30,287 nucleotides of DNA from Chara braunii (lineage: Eukaryota; Streptophyta; Charophyceae; Charales; Characeae). Of this stretch, positions 11,916 through 20,106 are shown piece by piece. A program made the position numbers and the translations under genes. The notes beneath the pieces are model-generated. The model saw only the letters and a program-made list of their open reading frames with translations. It searched no databases and was not told the origin of the DNA. Position 1 is the first letter of the stretch; each line of letters opens with the position of its first letter. The stretch lies in assembly GCA_003427395.1 (NCBI GenBank), contig BFEA01000875.1, positions 123,549-153,835 on the forward strand, given 5' to 3'.

Positions 11916-11924
11916 GCATTAACC
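11916..11924. repeat. Target-site duplication, left copy
   Basis: GCATTAACC directly left of the 3.7-kb insertion, repeated at 15656-15664. Flank continuity is shown by the uninterrupted paralogue at about 16141-16195. Confidence 0.85.
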
Positions 11925-12237
11925 CTAGGCTACCAGTTATCGGATGGCCGGTTGCCCTGGCCGAACANCCTGTGTGGAGTTCTCTGGNATCCCGAATAAC
12001 TAATTTATTTTAATTCAGGAAAGCAAAAAAAAANAAAAACGAGGGGGNGCTGCGCTCCACCAGGGGACCCCCCCAAAACAGTTTAAAGCCATTCAAAGCA
12101 AAAAAAAAAAAAAATGGCNTNAGGGGTGGGGAAGGGGGTGGAAACTTGCAAAGTGTTGTTGAAGGCCCNTTGTTGCAGNTGGTGCATGTGACTTCACACA
12201 AGCACATACACAATTTCTACACAGGCTATCTAGTATC

Positions 12238-12371
12238 TACACACACACACACACACACACTATTTATACACACACCACAAACACACTATGCAAAGTGTAC
12301 ACACGCACAACCTTTTTTCTACAGGCGTCCACACACACACAGACACACACACAGACACACACACACACTCA
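12238..12371 (+). repeat. (CA)n microsatellites
   Basis: Two interrupted CA tracts (12238-12260 and about 12330-12371) separated by a CA-rich linker. Apparent His/Thr peptides here are simple-sequence artefacts. Confidence 0.95.
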
Positions 12372-12377
12372 CGGGGA

Positions 12378-12402
12378 CAATCAATTAATCAATCAATCAA
12401 TT

Positions 12403-12460
<58 letters not shown>

Positions 12461-12562
12461 CATTCGATCCAATCAATGGATTGGATTGGATCTTGAAAAT
12501 CTGATTTCAAGAACCAATCCAATCCATTGATTGGATCGAATGTTGATTGATTGACTGATTGG
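12378..12562. repeat. (AATC)n tract joined to a 38-bp-arm hairpin, copy 1
   Basis: About 83 bp of AATC repeats lead into a near-perfect palindrome (12461-12542). The left arm starts CATTCGATCCAATCAATGG, the right arm ends CCATTGATTGGATCGAATG, and the loop is about six bases. A short GATT tract then follows, so the inverted symmetry continues into the microsatellite. It has the same layout as 13112-13324. Confidence 0.9.
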
Positions 12563-12662
12563 AAAAAACAAAATGTGGAGGGAAGTATACACGANGACAT
12601 ACAGGACGATGGCGANAAGGTGATACGGGGACTTGGNGAGGTAGGGATGGCNACATTGCCGC

Positions 12663-13065
12663 AAACGGGATGAGGAGAACGNGGAGGAAGAGGTGGATGA
12701 AGAACGATGTAAGGAGGAGGAGNAGGAAGAAGAACAAGACTANGGGAAAGAGGAGGAGGAGGATGGCGACAACGATCATGGCGCGACGATGGAGGAAAAG
12801 GAGGATGGCGACAACGATCATGGCGTGACGATGGACGAGGGGAACGAGGAGGAGGAGAAGGAAAAGGAGGAGGAGAGGAAGAAGAAGAAAAGTGCTAGTA
12901 GTAGTAGGAGGAGGAGGTAGAAGAAGAACCATAGGAGGCGGCGGCTGCAGATGGAAAGGAAGCAGGAGCGGGCGGCGTCAATGGACGCAAACTATGGACG
13001 AGGACGAGGAGGAGGGACAAAAAGTAAGGGAGGAGGAGGAGGAGGGAGAAGATGAGGGTCGGACT
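12663..13065 (+). repeat. Polypurine GGA/GAA-rich tract
   Basis: Strongly strand-asymmetric, purine-rich degenerate GGA/GAA repeat. All frames are open, giving spurious Glu/Arg/Gly-rich (plus) and Leu/Pro-rich (minus) peptides. Confidence 0.85.
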
Positions 13066-13110
13066 TGGTCCTATCTGTCCGCCCCTTTTTTTTTTCTTTT
13101 TTTTTCCCCC

Positions 13111-13111
<1 letters not shown>

Positions 13112-13141
<30 letters not shown>

Positions 13142-13162
13142 GTCAATCAATCAATCAATCAG

Positions 13163-13202
<40 letters not shown>

Positions 13203-13324
13203 CCAATCAATATTCGATCCAATCATGGATTGGATTGAATCTTGAAAACCTATTGGATTTTCAAGATCCAATCCAATCCNTTGATAGGATCGAATGTTGA
13301 TTGATTGATTGACTGATTGATTGA
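13112..13324. repeat. (AATC)n tract joined to hairpin, copy 2
   Basis: A second copy of the AATC-plus-hairpin module. Hairpin arms run about 13212-13248 and 13257-13296 around TATTGG, followed by a TTGA tract. The sequence after both modules is also shared (about 12577-12680 with 13345-13450: GAGTATACAC, ACAGGACGATGGC, GGTAGGGATGGC). This is therefore a tandem duplication of about 750 bp. Confidence 0.85.
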
Positions 13325-13439
13325 TAAAAAAAAAAAAAAAAACGNGGAGGGGAGTATACACNANGACTTACAGGACGATGGCAAGAAGGTGATGTGGGGA
13401 CTTGGGCGGGTAGGGATGGCAACACCGCCGGGTATGGGA

Positions 13440-13543
13440 TGAGGAGAAGAAGGATGAGTGGGACGGGGAGGAGGAGGAGAAGGCGTTCAAAGGGGAGGAG
13501 GTTGACGACAACGAGGATGAAATGGAGGATGATGAAGAAGAAC
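13440..13543 (+). repeat. Polypurine GGA-rich tract, second
   Basis: Continuation of the duplicated unit. The foldback at 13552-14263 has inserted into this kind of tract, splitting it from 14270 onwards. Confidence 0.75.
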
Positions 13544-14271
13544 ACCAGAAGCTGGGTAGCACGGCGTACGTGTACGCGGGTTGCACATACACGCGTACAC
13601 ATATTCCCGTACGCGACACGTACGCGTGTACACGTACTCCCGTACGTGGGAATACGTGAAAAAAAAAAAAAAAAAAAAAAAATCGGAAAAATCCGAACAA
13701 AAAGTATGTTATGCACAATCATATTTCAAACAACTTTTGCCTGAGACTCATTGCCCAATTCTGTACCAAACTCGAGTTAACAATCAAAGACATAAAAAAC
13801 AAATAAATGGAAATAAAAATAAAAAAAATAGGAAAAANAGTTTAAAAACAGAAAAAAAGTACAAACAAACTTTCGTAACAAATATATGTTATGCAGAAAC
13901 ATGATACAAACAACTTTTGCCTGGGAGTCATCCCCAAATTCCCAATCAAACTCGAGTAAGAAATTAAAACTAAAAAAAAGGGTAATATTATCATAATAAT
14001 TTAAAAACTATTAAATATATATATATTTTTAATATTATTCTTTTAAAATTTTCTCCAAGGTTTTGGAATTTTAAATCAAGCTCGGTTGGGAATTCGGTTA
14101 TGACTCCCAGGCAAAAGTTGTTGTTATCATTATTCTGCACAACATACATTTTTTTTAAATTTTTTATTTTTTTTTATTTTTTTTACGTACGTGAACGAGA
14201 GATTTCGGGGCCGTACGAGTACGCTGGAGTACGCACTGCGTACGCGTACGGGGTGCTACCCAGACCAGAAG
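13544..14271. mobile_element. 712-bp foldback/MITE with 8-bp target duplication
   Basis: ACCAGAAG at 13544-13551 is repeated at 14264-14271. Immediately inside are exact inverted ends CTGGGTAGCAC (13552-13562) and GTGCTACCCAG (14253-14263), extended by CGTACG-rich arms (about 13566-13662 and 14185-14252). A-run and T-run arms come next. Then the motif AACTTTTGCCTGGGAGTCAT appears in forward orientation at 13702-13776 and 13882-13956 and in reverse at 14081-14147. The centre (about 13985-14040) is AT-rich. An 8-bp duplication with short terminal inverted repeats fits hAT-type non-autonomous elements. It codes for nothing. Confidence 0.75.
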
Positions 14272-14704
14272 CAGGAGGATGAAGAAGAGGAGGAGGAAGA
14301 GGAGGAGGAGGAGGATGAAGAAGAATAGAAGGAGGAAGAGGAGGAGGAGGAAGATGAAGAAGAATACGAGGAAGAAGAGGAGGAGGAGCAAGAAGAAGAA
14401 GATTGCGGGGANGAGGAGGCGGAGGATGGCGATNACGACGAAGAGGAACAGGGGGAGGCGGCGGAGGAGGAGAGGGAGCAGAACGGAACCGCTGCGATGG
14501 ATGCAAATCGGGACGCCACGAGGGTGCGGAGGAGGAGGACGACGACGACGAAGAGAAGGAGGACGATGGGAAGGAGGACGAGGAGGAGGAGGAGGAAGAA
14601 GAAGAGCATCAAGAGGAGGAGGAGGTGGAGGGGGAAGAAGAAGAGGAGGAGGAGGANGAAGCGAAGGAGGACGCCGACGATGGACGAGGAGGAGGAGGAG
14701 GAGG
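14270..14704 (+). repeat. Polypurine GGA/GAA-rich tract, third
   Basis: Resumes on the right side of the 712-bp foldback with the same purine-rich composition. Frames are open only because of composition. Confidence 0.85.
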
Positions 14705-15050
14705 CTGTGTAACACTCCGTACGACGTACGAGGGGTTTATCGTACAGTCGTACGTACGACCGTATGAATTGTCGTACGGCTGTATGTACAGTCCCGTAGG
14801 GAAAAAAAAAAAAAAAAAAAAAAAAAAAAGGAATCGTTTTGCTATTTTATCTCAAATTTGGTAACGAATTTTAGTATGACCCTGAGGCAAAATTGTTTTA
14901 GTTTATATTTCTGCATAATATATTTGTTTTTCAGATTTTTTTTCTTTCTGTTTTTTGCTTTTTTTCCATCCGTACGACCCGTACTACCACATGAACCCGT
15001 ACGTATGGTCGTATGTACGTACGTACGACCCGTATTCATACGGGGGAGGA
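14705..15050. mobile_element. Second, shorter foldback related to the 712-bp element
   Basis: The left end CTGTGTAACACTCCGTACG matches the end of the 712-bp element at most positions. CGTACG-rich arms (14718-14800 and 14970-15045) flank an A-run, one reverse copy of the GGCAAAA.TGTT motif (about 14851-14922) and a T-run. The right terminus is not clearly preserved. The flanks are GGAGGAGG on both sides, which is uninformative in a GGA tract. Confidence 0.55.
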
Positions 15051-15235
15051 GGTGGAGGACGAGGAGGAGGAAGAAGAGGAGAAGGAGGAGGAGGCGGAGC
15101 AGAAGGAAGTGGGCGGAAAGGAGGAGGAGGAGGAGGAAGAGATGGAGGGAAAGGAAGAGGATTAGGAGTAGGAAGAGGAGGGAAAGGAGGAGGAGGAGGT
15201 GAGAGACGAGAGATACATTGAGGAGGAAGGAGGAG
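15045..15235 (+). repeat. Polypurine GGA-rich tract, fourth
   Basis: Same composition as the preceding tracts, ending near GATACATTGAGG. Confidence 0.8.
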
Positions 15236-15271
15236 GGTACGCACCTGCAACGGTGTTGGAGCATGTGGTGG

Positions 15272-15318
15272 GTCGTGGCCATTGGCGAGCGATTTCGACA
15301 TCGCCCAATTGCCACGAC
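15272..15318. repeat. Imperfect hairpin
   Basis: GTCGTGGCCATTGG at the left pairs with CCAATTGCCACGAC at the right around GCGAGCGATTTCGACATCG, an imperfect stem of about 20 bp. Confidence 0.6.
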
Positions 15319-15655
15319 GTGCCGAAGTCACGCGCTGGCAGACAGAGGTCGGGCGCTGATTTCGAATTTGAATTTGGCCCGATCTAGACCGTAGATGTCT
15401 TAGATCTGATGGCCCAAACCATGCCTTTTTCAGTTCTGTTTTCGGAAGCCCTACGGGTCTCACTAAAATCGGCCAGACGGAGGGGGGGTACTACGAACCC
15501 TAAGAAACAGCACCGCAGGGCCGAAAACCCCGTCGGACCCACAAACTATTTTTCCACCACCCCGAACATTGGGCCCCGCTCGAACAACCGGGGGAGTTGT
15601 CCGATCGGACAACCCGGGATAGAAAAAGGTCCTGGACGTTCGGGTTGGTAAGCTA
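15319..15655. other. Right subterminal region of the insertion, with 18-bp perfect palindrome
   Basis: No gene. GTTGTCCGATCGGACAAC at 15596-15613 is a perfect palindrome, 42 bases from the right terminus of the insertion. It could be a protein-binding or hairpin site of the mobile element, but no function is shown. Confidence 0.5.
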
Positions 15656-16690
15656 GCATTAACCACTTAACAAACCTTATATTATTATTCCCTCTCGCAC
15701 AAGATAATCATAACGATCGATCGACCTACCTTTTGTTTAATCAATTGACATACTGATTAACCGGCTGTCCAATTTGTTTGATCGACCAATCAGTCGACTC
15801 TACCACCTCTGCAGCCAAAACCAATCTAACGATTGACCAACCACTCGGTCTTGCGATCGACCAAATAACCACCTACTTGCTCAATCAATTGTTTGATCGG
15901 TCGATCAATCAACCGATCGCGTGATNAATTGATTAACTAATCAAGCAACTAATCAACCNATCGATTATTCGACCACTCGATTGATTGATCGACCAATCAC
16001 TTTCTCGTTCAAATAGTCGACCAATCGATCACACGCCATCAGATTAATCAACAGACTTAGTTTTCAATAANCTCATTATTTTNTTTACATATGTATCCCT
16101 ATTTTTGTGCCCTCCATCTCAACCAAACCACTTCNTCACTTCATCCATGACGTATTATTGCATTAACTACTCAACAAACCTTATATTTCTCTCTCGCTCA
16201 AAATAACCATAATGACCGTCCGTCCTGCCATTGTTTAATCAACTGACATACTGATTAATCGACTTTCATCAGCCAATCGGTTGATTCTACCACCTCTGCA
16301 ACCAAAGTCGATCTAACGATTGATCGGTCGATCGGTCACCCTAATCTTCTCATCGGCGTCTCAACTGATCCAACTGAATTAGTTGATTGTTCGATTACGA
16401 ACTCAAAGTTTTCTCAACCAGTTGTTTATCCACTTACCCTAAATTGATTGACTGAACGATCACATTGAACAACCACTTCGATCAATCATTCGATAGGCAG
16501 ACCAAACCCTACCACTCGACCGCCCGACCAATCAATAGGTCGGGAACCAATCGATGATCCAATCAAGGGTCTGATCGACCAATCGACTGTCAAACCATTA
16601 GTCGTTCAATCAACCAATTAATGGACCTCTGATTGTCTTCTTAGATCAACCAACNAATTAACCGTCCTATCAATAGTAACATACGACTCA
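15656..16690. repeat. Satellite-like block, right part
   Basis: Resumes the GATCGATTGA-type satellite after the insertion. GCATTAAC...ACAAACCTTATA recurs at 15656 and 16160 (period about 504). The following TTAATCAA.TGACATACTGATTAA and TCTACCACCTCTGCA blocks recur at the same spacing, showing tandem units. The first nine bases are the right copy of the target-site duplication. Confidence 0.75.
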
Positions 16691-16745
16691 TCCTCTGATT
16701 GATGATTAGGTTGCTCAGTAGAGTCCTCATTACTTCCTACTTCCT

Positions 16746-16746
<1 letters not shown>

Positions 16747-16783
<37 letters not shown>
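16747..16783 (+). repeat. (AC)n microsatellite
   Basis: Pure AC repeats followed by ACATACAT variants. Confidence 0.95.
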
Positions 16784-16787
<4 letters not shown>

Positions 16788-17108
16788 TACACACATACAA
16801 ACAATGTTTCTTTTTTCTAATTAAAAAAAAAATTAGTACAAAAATAAAATAAAAAAGGGAGGTTCCTCGAAAGGTTCCCCCCACGTCTTTCAAACAAAAC
16901 CAGTCCCCCTGCTGGCAAAAAAGAAAAAAAAAGCTTCCCGCCCACCGTGATGGCGGTCACCAGGGGCCGGTCATGAAAATCATGACCGGTGACGGGGCCC
17001 CCGATCATCAACCCCCCATTCATGAATCAGGGTACGACACTCATATGAGCACCGCCCTCAAGTAAGGGCGGCNTTGGCTACCCCGAAGCCCACTAGNGGT
17101 TAATGGAA
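16784..17108. other. Spacer with inverted repeat
   Basis: No gene. CCGGTCATGA at 16967-16976 and TCATGACCGG at 16980-16989 form a 10-bp perfect stem around AAA. Purine tracts flank it. Confidence 0.5.
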
Positions 17109-17283
17109 GGCCCGGAAAGCCATTGATTACAAATTTTGGCTTNTGAGCCAGACTACTAGAATTTGATCCTGAGGTGCTTAACTTGGTTGTTAGCGTGTGT
17201 GATCNATGCCGGTGGATGGTGGCCACATACTGGCAACTGGGGTCCAAGGCTCGAAGNAGATANGACTTATGGCTTGCAAGCTC
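17109..17283 (+). repeat. Dispersed repeat, copy 2
   Basis: Counterpart of 2928-3115. It ends GCAAGCTC at 17283 and directly abuts the first protease codon of the plus-strand retrotransposon piece, so one edge of this repeat is the breakpoint. Confidence 0.7.
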
Positions 17284-17812
17284 GGATCTGATCATGCTTG
17301 TGGAAAAANATCAGCTCGNTTCANNAAACGAAGAGAAAATTAAAATAGTGGGACAGATGACCAATGCTGCCTTCCGGTTAGGGAAAGTGCATGCTTTAGG
17401 AGACGTCGCAGTTTTAGATGTAAATACTTACGACGTCCTTTTTGACCTTCCTGCTCTTGTGGCCTTACGAGTCAATCTGAACTTCGAGAGGCGATCGATT
17501 ATCCTCTGAAATACAGGAGGAAAGCCCTATGTTGTACCTATGAGGCTGACCCTTCGAACCACGGCTAATGTAACCCCGCGAGTTTCTCCAATAATGGCAG
17601 GAACTCGCCTTGTGATTACCTGGGATAACTCTGTCGACGGTGAGCAATCTCTGAAGAATGTGAACAGCAGTGACGAGGACGATCCAATAATTCTGGAGAT
17701 GGCACAACGGCGCATCTATTACCCTGTGCTACGAGCAAACATGAAATCACTAAGCCTTTTTTATCAGAGCCTACAAAGAACGCAAACCATGATTATGAGA
17801 ATTTATGGGTGA
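17284..17812 (+). pseudogene. pol: Retropepsin C-terminal part and pol linker
   Basis: The frame begins DLIMLVEK and runs through GQMTNAAFRLGKVHALGD, VLDVNTYDVLFDLPAL and LRVNLNFERRSII. This is the second half of a retroviral-type aspartic protease, where the usual LG.PAL reads FDLPAL. The N-terminal catalytic D-S/T-G segment is absent; the 17109 dispersed repeat lies in its place. Counting from D-S-E of the minus-strand piece to its break (21 residues) plus this start to PAL (about 59) gives about 80 residues, normal for the family. An in-frame TGA at 17507-17509 and a TGA at 17810-17812 break the frame. The stretch after it, to about 18110, is decayed linker. Confidence 0.7.
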
Positions 17813-18110
17813 ACCCCTCGTGCCGATTTCGAGGATGGTTGATTCTTTGGAAACCCCTCGAACCCTGTACGAATGATATAATGACAAAAGACACTACCGC
17901 AACATCACAAATCTCCCACGATCTCCTATGTCACCTACAAAAGAGATACGATTGATACGCTTGGGGGCGGAGACCAATTCTTTAAAAACCCCTGAGCGCA
18001 TCGAAACTGGACTCGGAATCAAGATCACAATGAAACCCGTGCCATGGCAGTACATCCGGGATGGAATAACACCGGAAGAACACGTGGCCATTCGGAAGTA
18101 GGACGCACAG

Positions 18111-19781
18111 ATGATGGCCACGGTATTCTTCTGGCGATCGGATAATTTGTTTGTTTTCGCGCCCCCACCTAAAAGCGCTAAGCGGGTAAGTATGGAACAG
18201 ATCGATATACGGATATGGGATCAACTGTATGAATTGCACATGCCCCAATACGTACCTGATGAAATCCATCACCTAATCACGAACATTTTGAAGAAATACA
18301 CAGGAGCGATTAGTGTGACGGACACAGACATCGGACTGTCGTAAGTCATACAACACGAAATTCNGAGCGGGAACCATCCCCCGATCCACNGTAAGCCCTA
18401 CANGTATTCCCTGGTGGAACGAAAAANGACCCTTCNGCGGATCCGGGAATTCGAAGCTAATGGTTGGNTCGAACCGGCTACTGAGCCATGGTCATTTCCG
18501 GTAGTATTAGTGCCGGAAAAGAACGGATCGATTTGCATATCCATTGATTATCGCAAGCTGAATGACATCATGATTAAGGATATGTATCCCCTTCCCAGGA
18601 TTGATGATCTGCTTTATGCAATTGGGTGTGCTAATTACGTTGGTAAATTTGATATTCGCGACGGTTTCCACCATATCCTGGTTAAGGAGGAAGATCGGCC
18701 GAAAACGGCCTTCGTACTATTTGAAGGCACGTGGCAGTGGGTTCGGTGTCCGATGGGGATTTGCAATGCACCTGCCACGTTTCAACGCACGATGAACGTG
18801 ATGTTCCAGAACTTCGTCAACAAGACGCGGCTAACTCAGGGAATAATTAACTTCTATGTCATCGTGTACATGGACGACATCCTGGTCTACTCGGAGACCT
18901 ATCATGGGCATGTAGAACATATCGAGTGGACGCTGGGAGCTCTGAGAGATGCTAGGTTCAAAGTCGCGCTCGAAGAGAGCGAGTTTTTCCTCTCGGAAAT
19001 CTCGTTCTTGGGTTACGTGGTAACACGTGGAGGACTGCGGCCAGATTCGAGGAAGGTTGCAGTGGTGAAAGATGCTCCTATTCCCACGTCATTGACTCAG
19101 GTTCGAGCTTTCCTGGGACTAGCATCGTACTACCGTCGTTTTATCAAAGGCTTCTCCGCGATTGCACGACCTCTAACAAACCTACTACGAAAGGACCAGC
19201 CCCTCAACTGGGACGCAGAGTGCGAACAGGCCTTCGCCACCCTCAAGGACGCCCTGGCAACGACACCTATTTTGATCCGGCCGGCAGTTCATTCTTATCA
19301 CGGACTGGCAGCCAGAGGCGATCTTCCCTATTCTAGCGCAGAAGGGGAACGACGGCCGAGAACACGTCATCGAGTACGCACACGCACGGTGCGAGACGAG
19401 CGGAGGAACGATTCGACCCCACAGGACGAATGCTACGCAGTGCNCTNGGGGATTNANCACTTCCATCCGTACTTGTACGAACANAAGTTCCTCCTTGTAA
19501 CNGATCACGAGCCNTTATTGGNTCTCAAGAAGCTCACTAATTACACGGGTATGATTGGACGGTGGGCNGTATGCCTACCGGAGTACGACTTCGACATCAT
19601 CCATCGAAAGACAGAGAGGCACGACAACGCGGACGGCTTGACACGTCTGCATTGCCCCGCCAAGGTACCTAAGGGTGAAGAAATCATTCCGTGGAAGGAA
19701 CCGGAGTCAGCAAGCAGACCCAAGTACGAACAAGTGGTAGTACTTCCACGTGGCAAGAAGCAGACGATTGGCAATGGGTGA
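18111..19781 (+). pseudogene. pol: Reverse transcriptase and RNase H
   Basis: A single frame (TAA at 18342-18344 apart) covers the pre-RT linker and RT. RT blocks are ISIDYRKLNDI, PLPRIDDLL, KFDIRDGFHHI (first catalytic Asp), KTAFV, MGICNAPATFQRTMN and YMDDILVYS at 18867-18893 with both catalytic aspartates, then SFLGYVV and FLGLASYYRRFIKGFS. RT copies the genomic RNA. RNase H follows: its first segment (QFILITDWQ, catalytic Asp at 19303-19305, to HVIEYA) lies in a shifted frame between about 19280 and 19415. The original frame then resumes with DECYAV, HFHPYLYE, DHE and HNADGLTRL. So RT looks nearly intact while RNase H carries two opposing frameshifts. The frame ends at 19781. N calls near 19444-19520 obscure a few residues. 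Confidence 0.85.
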
Positions 19782-19851
19782 CGGAGGTAATCTTGCGACT
19801 CGTCTCCCTCCCCTTTGATCCTCATCTCTTTTTTCCCTACCCGACAAATTT

Positions 19852-20106
19852 TGTTATTTTTGCGAAGCAATCTCGCACGTCTACTCGATCCCTATGCGTC
19901 CTAGTGGGGAGGGATATGCAGAATGTATAGATTGTCGGTAGTGTGTCGCATGAGCCCACGACTCGTATATCCAGTACAAAAATGACAACAAGCCTTGGTT
20001 GTGCCCCTTATGTCGGGTTGATAAGATCCCGACCGAGGCTCGATTTCTTGACGCCACGTCGGAAGGGTTGGAAAAGACCCGAAAGTTTAGAAGGGCTGAG
20101 GTATGA
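19852..20106 (+). pseudogene. PHD-like zinc finger in the pol frame, between RNase H and integrase
   Basis: In the same frame as the downstream integrase, cysteine codons lie at 19852 and 19861 (C-x2-C) and at 19924 and 19933 (C-x2-C). A further cysteine is at 19942, histidine at 19957, and PWLCPLC has cysteines at 20002 and 20011. Spacing C-x2-C-x20-C-x2-C-x7-H...PW-x-C-x2-C resembles the C4HC3 pattern of PHD fingers, including the G-E-G-Y before the second pair and PW before the last. The sixth ligand (expected after H-x2) reads Tyr, and TAG 19939 and TGA 19951 interrupt it. PHD fingers generally read histone H3 tails; a role in targeting integration is inference. It is distinct from the integrase's own HHCC finger, which follows. 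Confidence 0.55.

Larger units (their letters stand above)
10612..11924. repeat. Satellite-like block, left part (GATCGATTGA-rich)
   Basis: The sequence is saturated with degenerate short words such as GATCGATC, GATTGATTG and CGACCAATC. Longer units recur: GATCAACCACAATGGATTGATA at about 10620 resembles GATGAACCATAGTGGATCGATA at about 11232. The stretch 11597-11924 closely matches 15840-16165, including the tail TATGTATCCCTATTT...CATCCATGATGTATTATTGC. Units appear to be about 500-620 bp. It is interrupted by the N run at 11351-11459 and ends at the 9-bp duplication bordering the 3.7-kb insertion. Confidence 0.7.
11925..15655. mobile_element. 3.73-kb non-autonomous insertion of low-complexity and foldback DNA
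   Basis: The satellite unit reads CATCCATGATGTATTATTGCATTAACC up to 11924 (given here as flank plus duplication) and resumes at 15656 with GCATTAACC then ACTTAACAAACC. The same unit at about 16141-16195 runs through without interruption, so it is an empty site. The termini are weakly inverted: CTAGGCTACCA at the left, and TAGCTTACCA on the complementary strand at the right (8 of 10). A 9-bp duplication is typical of Mutator-like elements and of Drosophila FB foldback elements; no transposase is present. The interior is CA and AATC microsatellites, polypurine tracts, two hairpins and two CGTACG-rich foldbacks. It may be one element or a nest of several inside an original carrier. Confidence 0.7.

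Noticed and set aside
12146-12504. His/Thr and Asn/Gln/Ser-repeat peptides
   Set aside because: Translations of CA and AATC microsatellites.
12378-13324. CRISPR array
   Set aside because: Regular repeats here are tetranucleotide microsatellites and hairpins without unique spacers, in a eukaryotic context.
12507-15315. Long open frames rich in Glu/Arg/Gly (plus) or Leu/Pro/Ser (minus)
   Set aside because: They follow the GGA/GAA simple-sequence composition and are open in several frames at once; no domain or codon bias.
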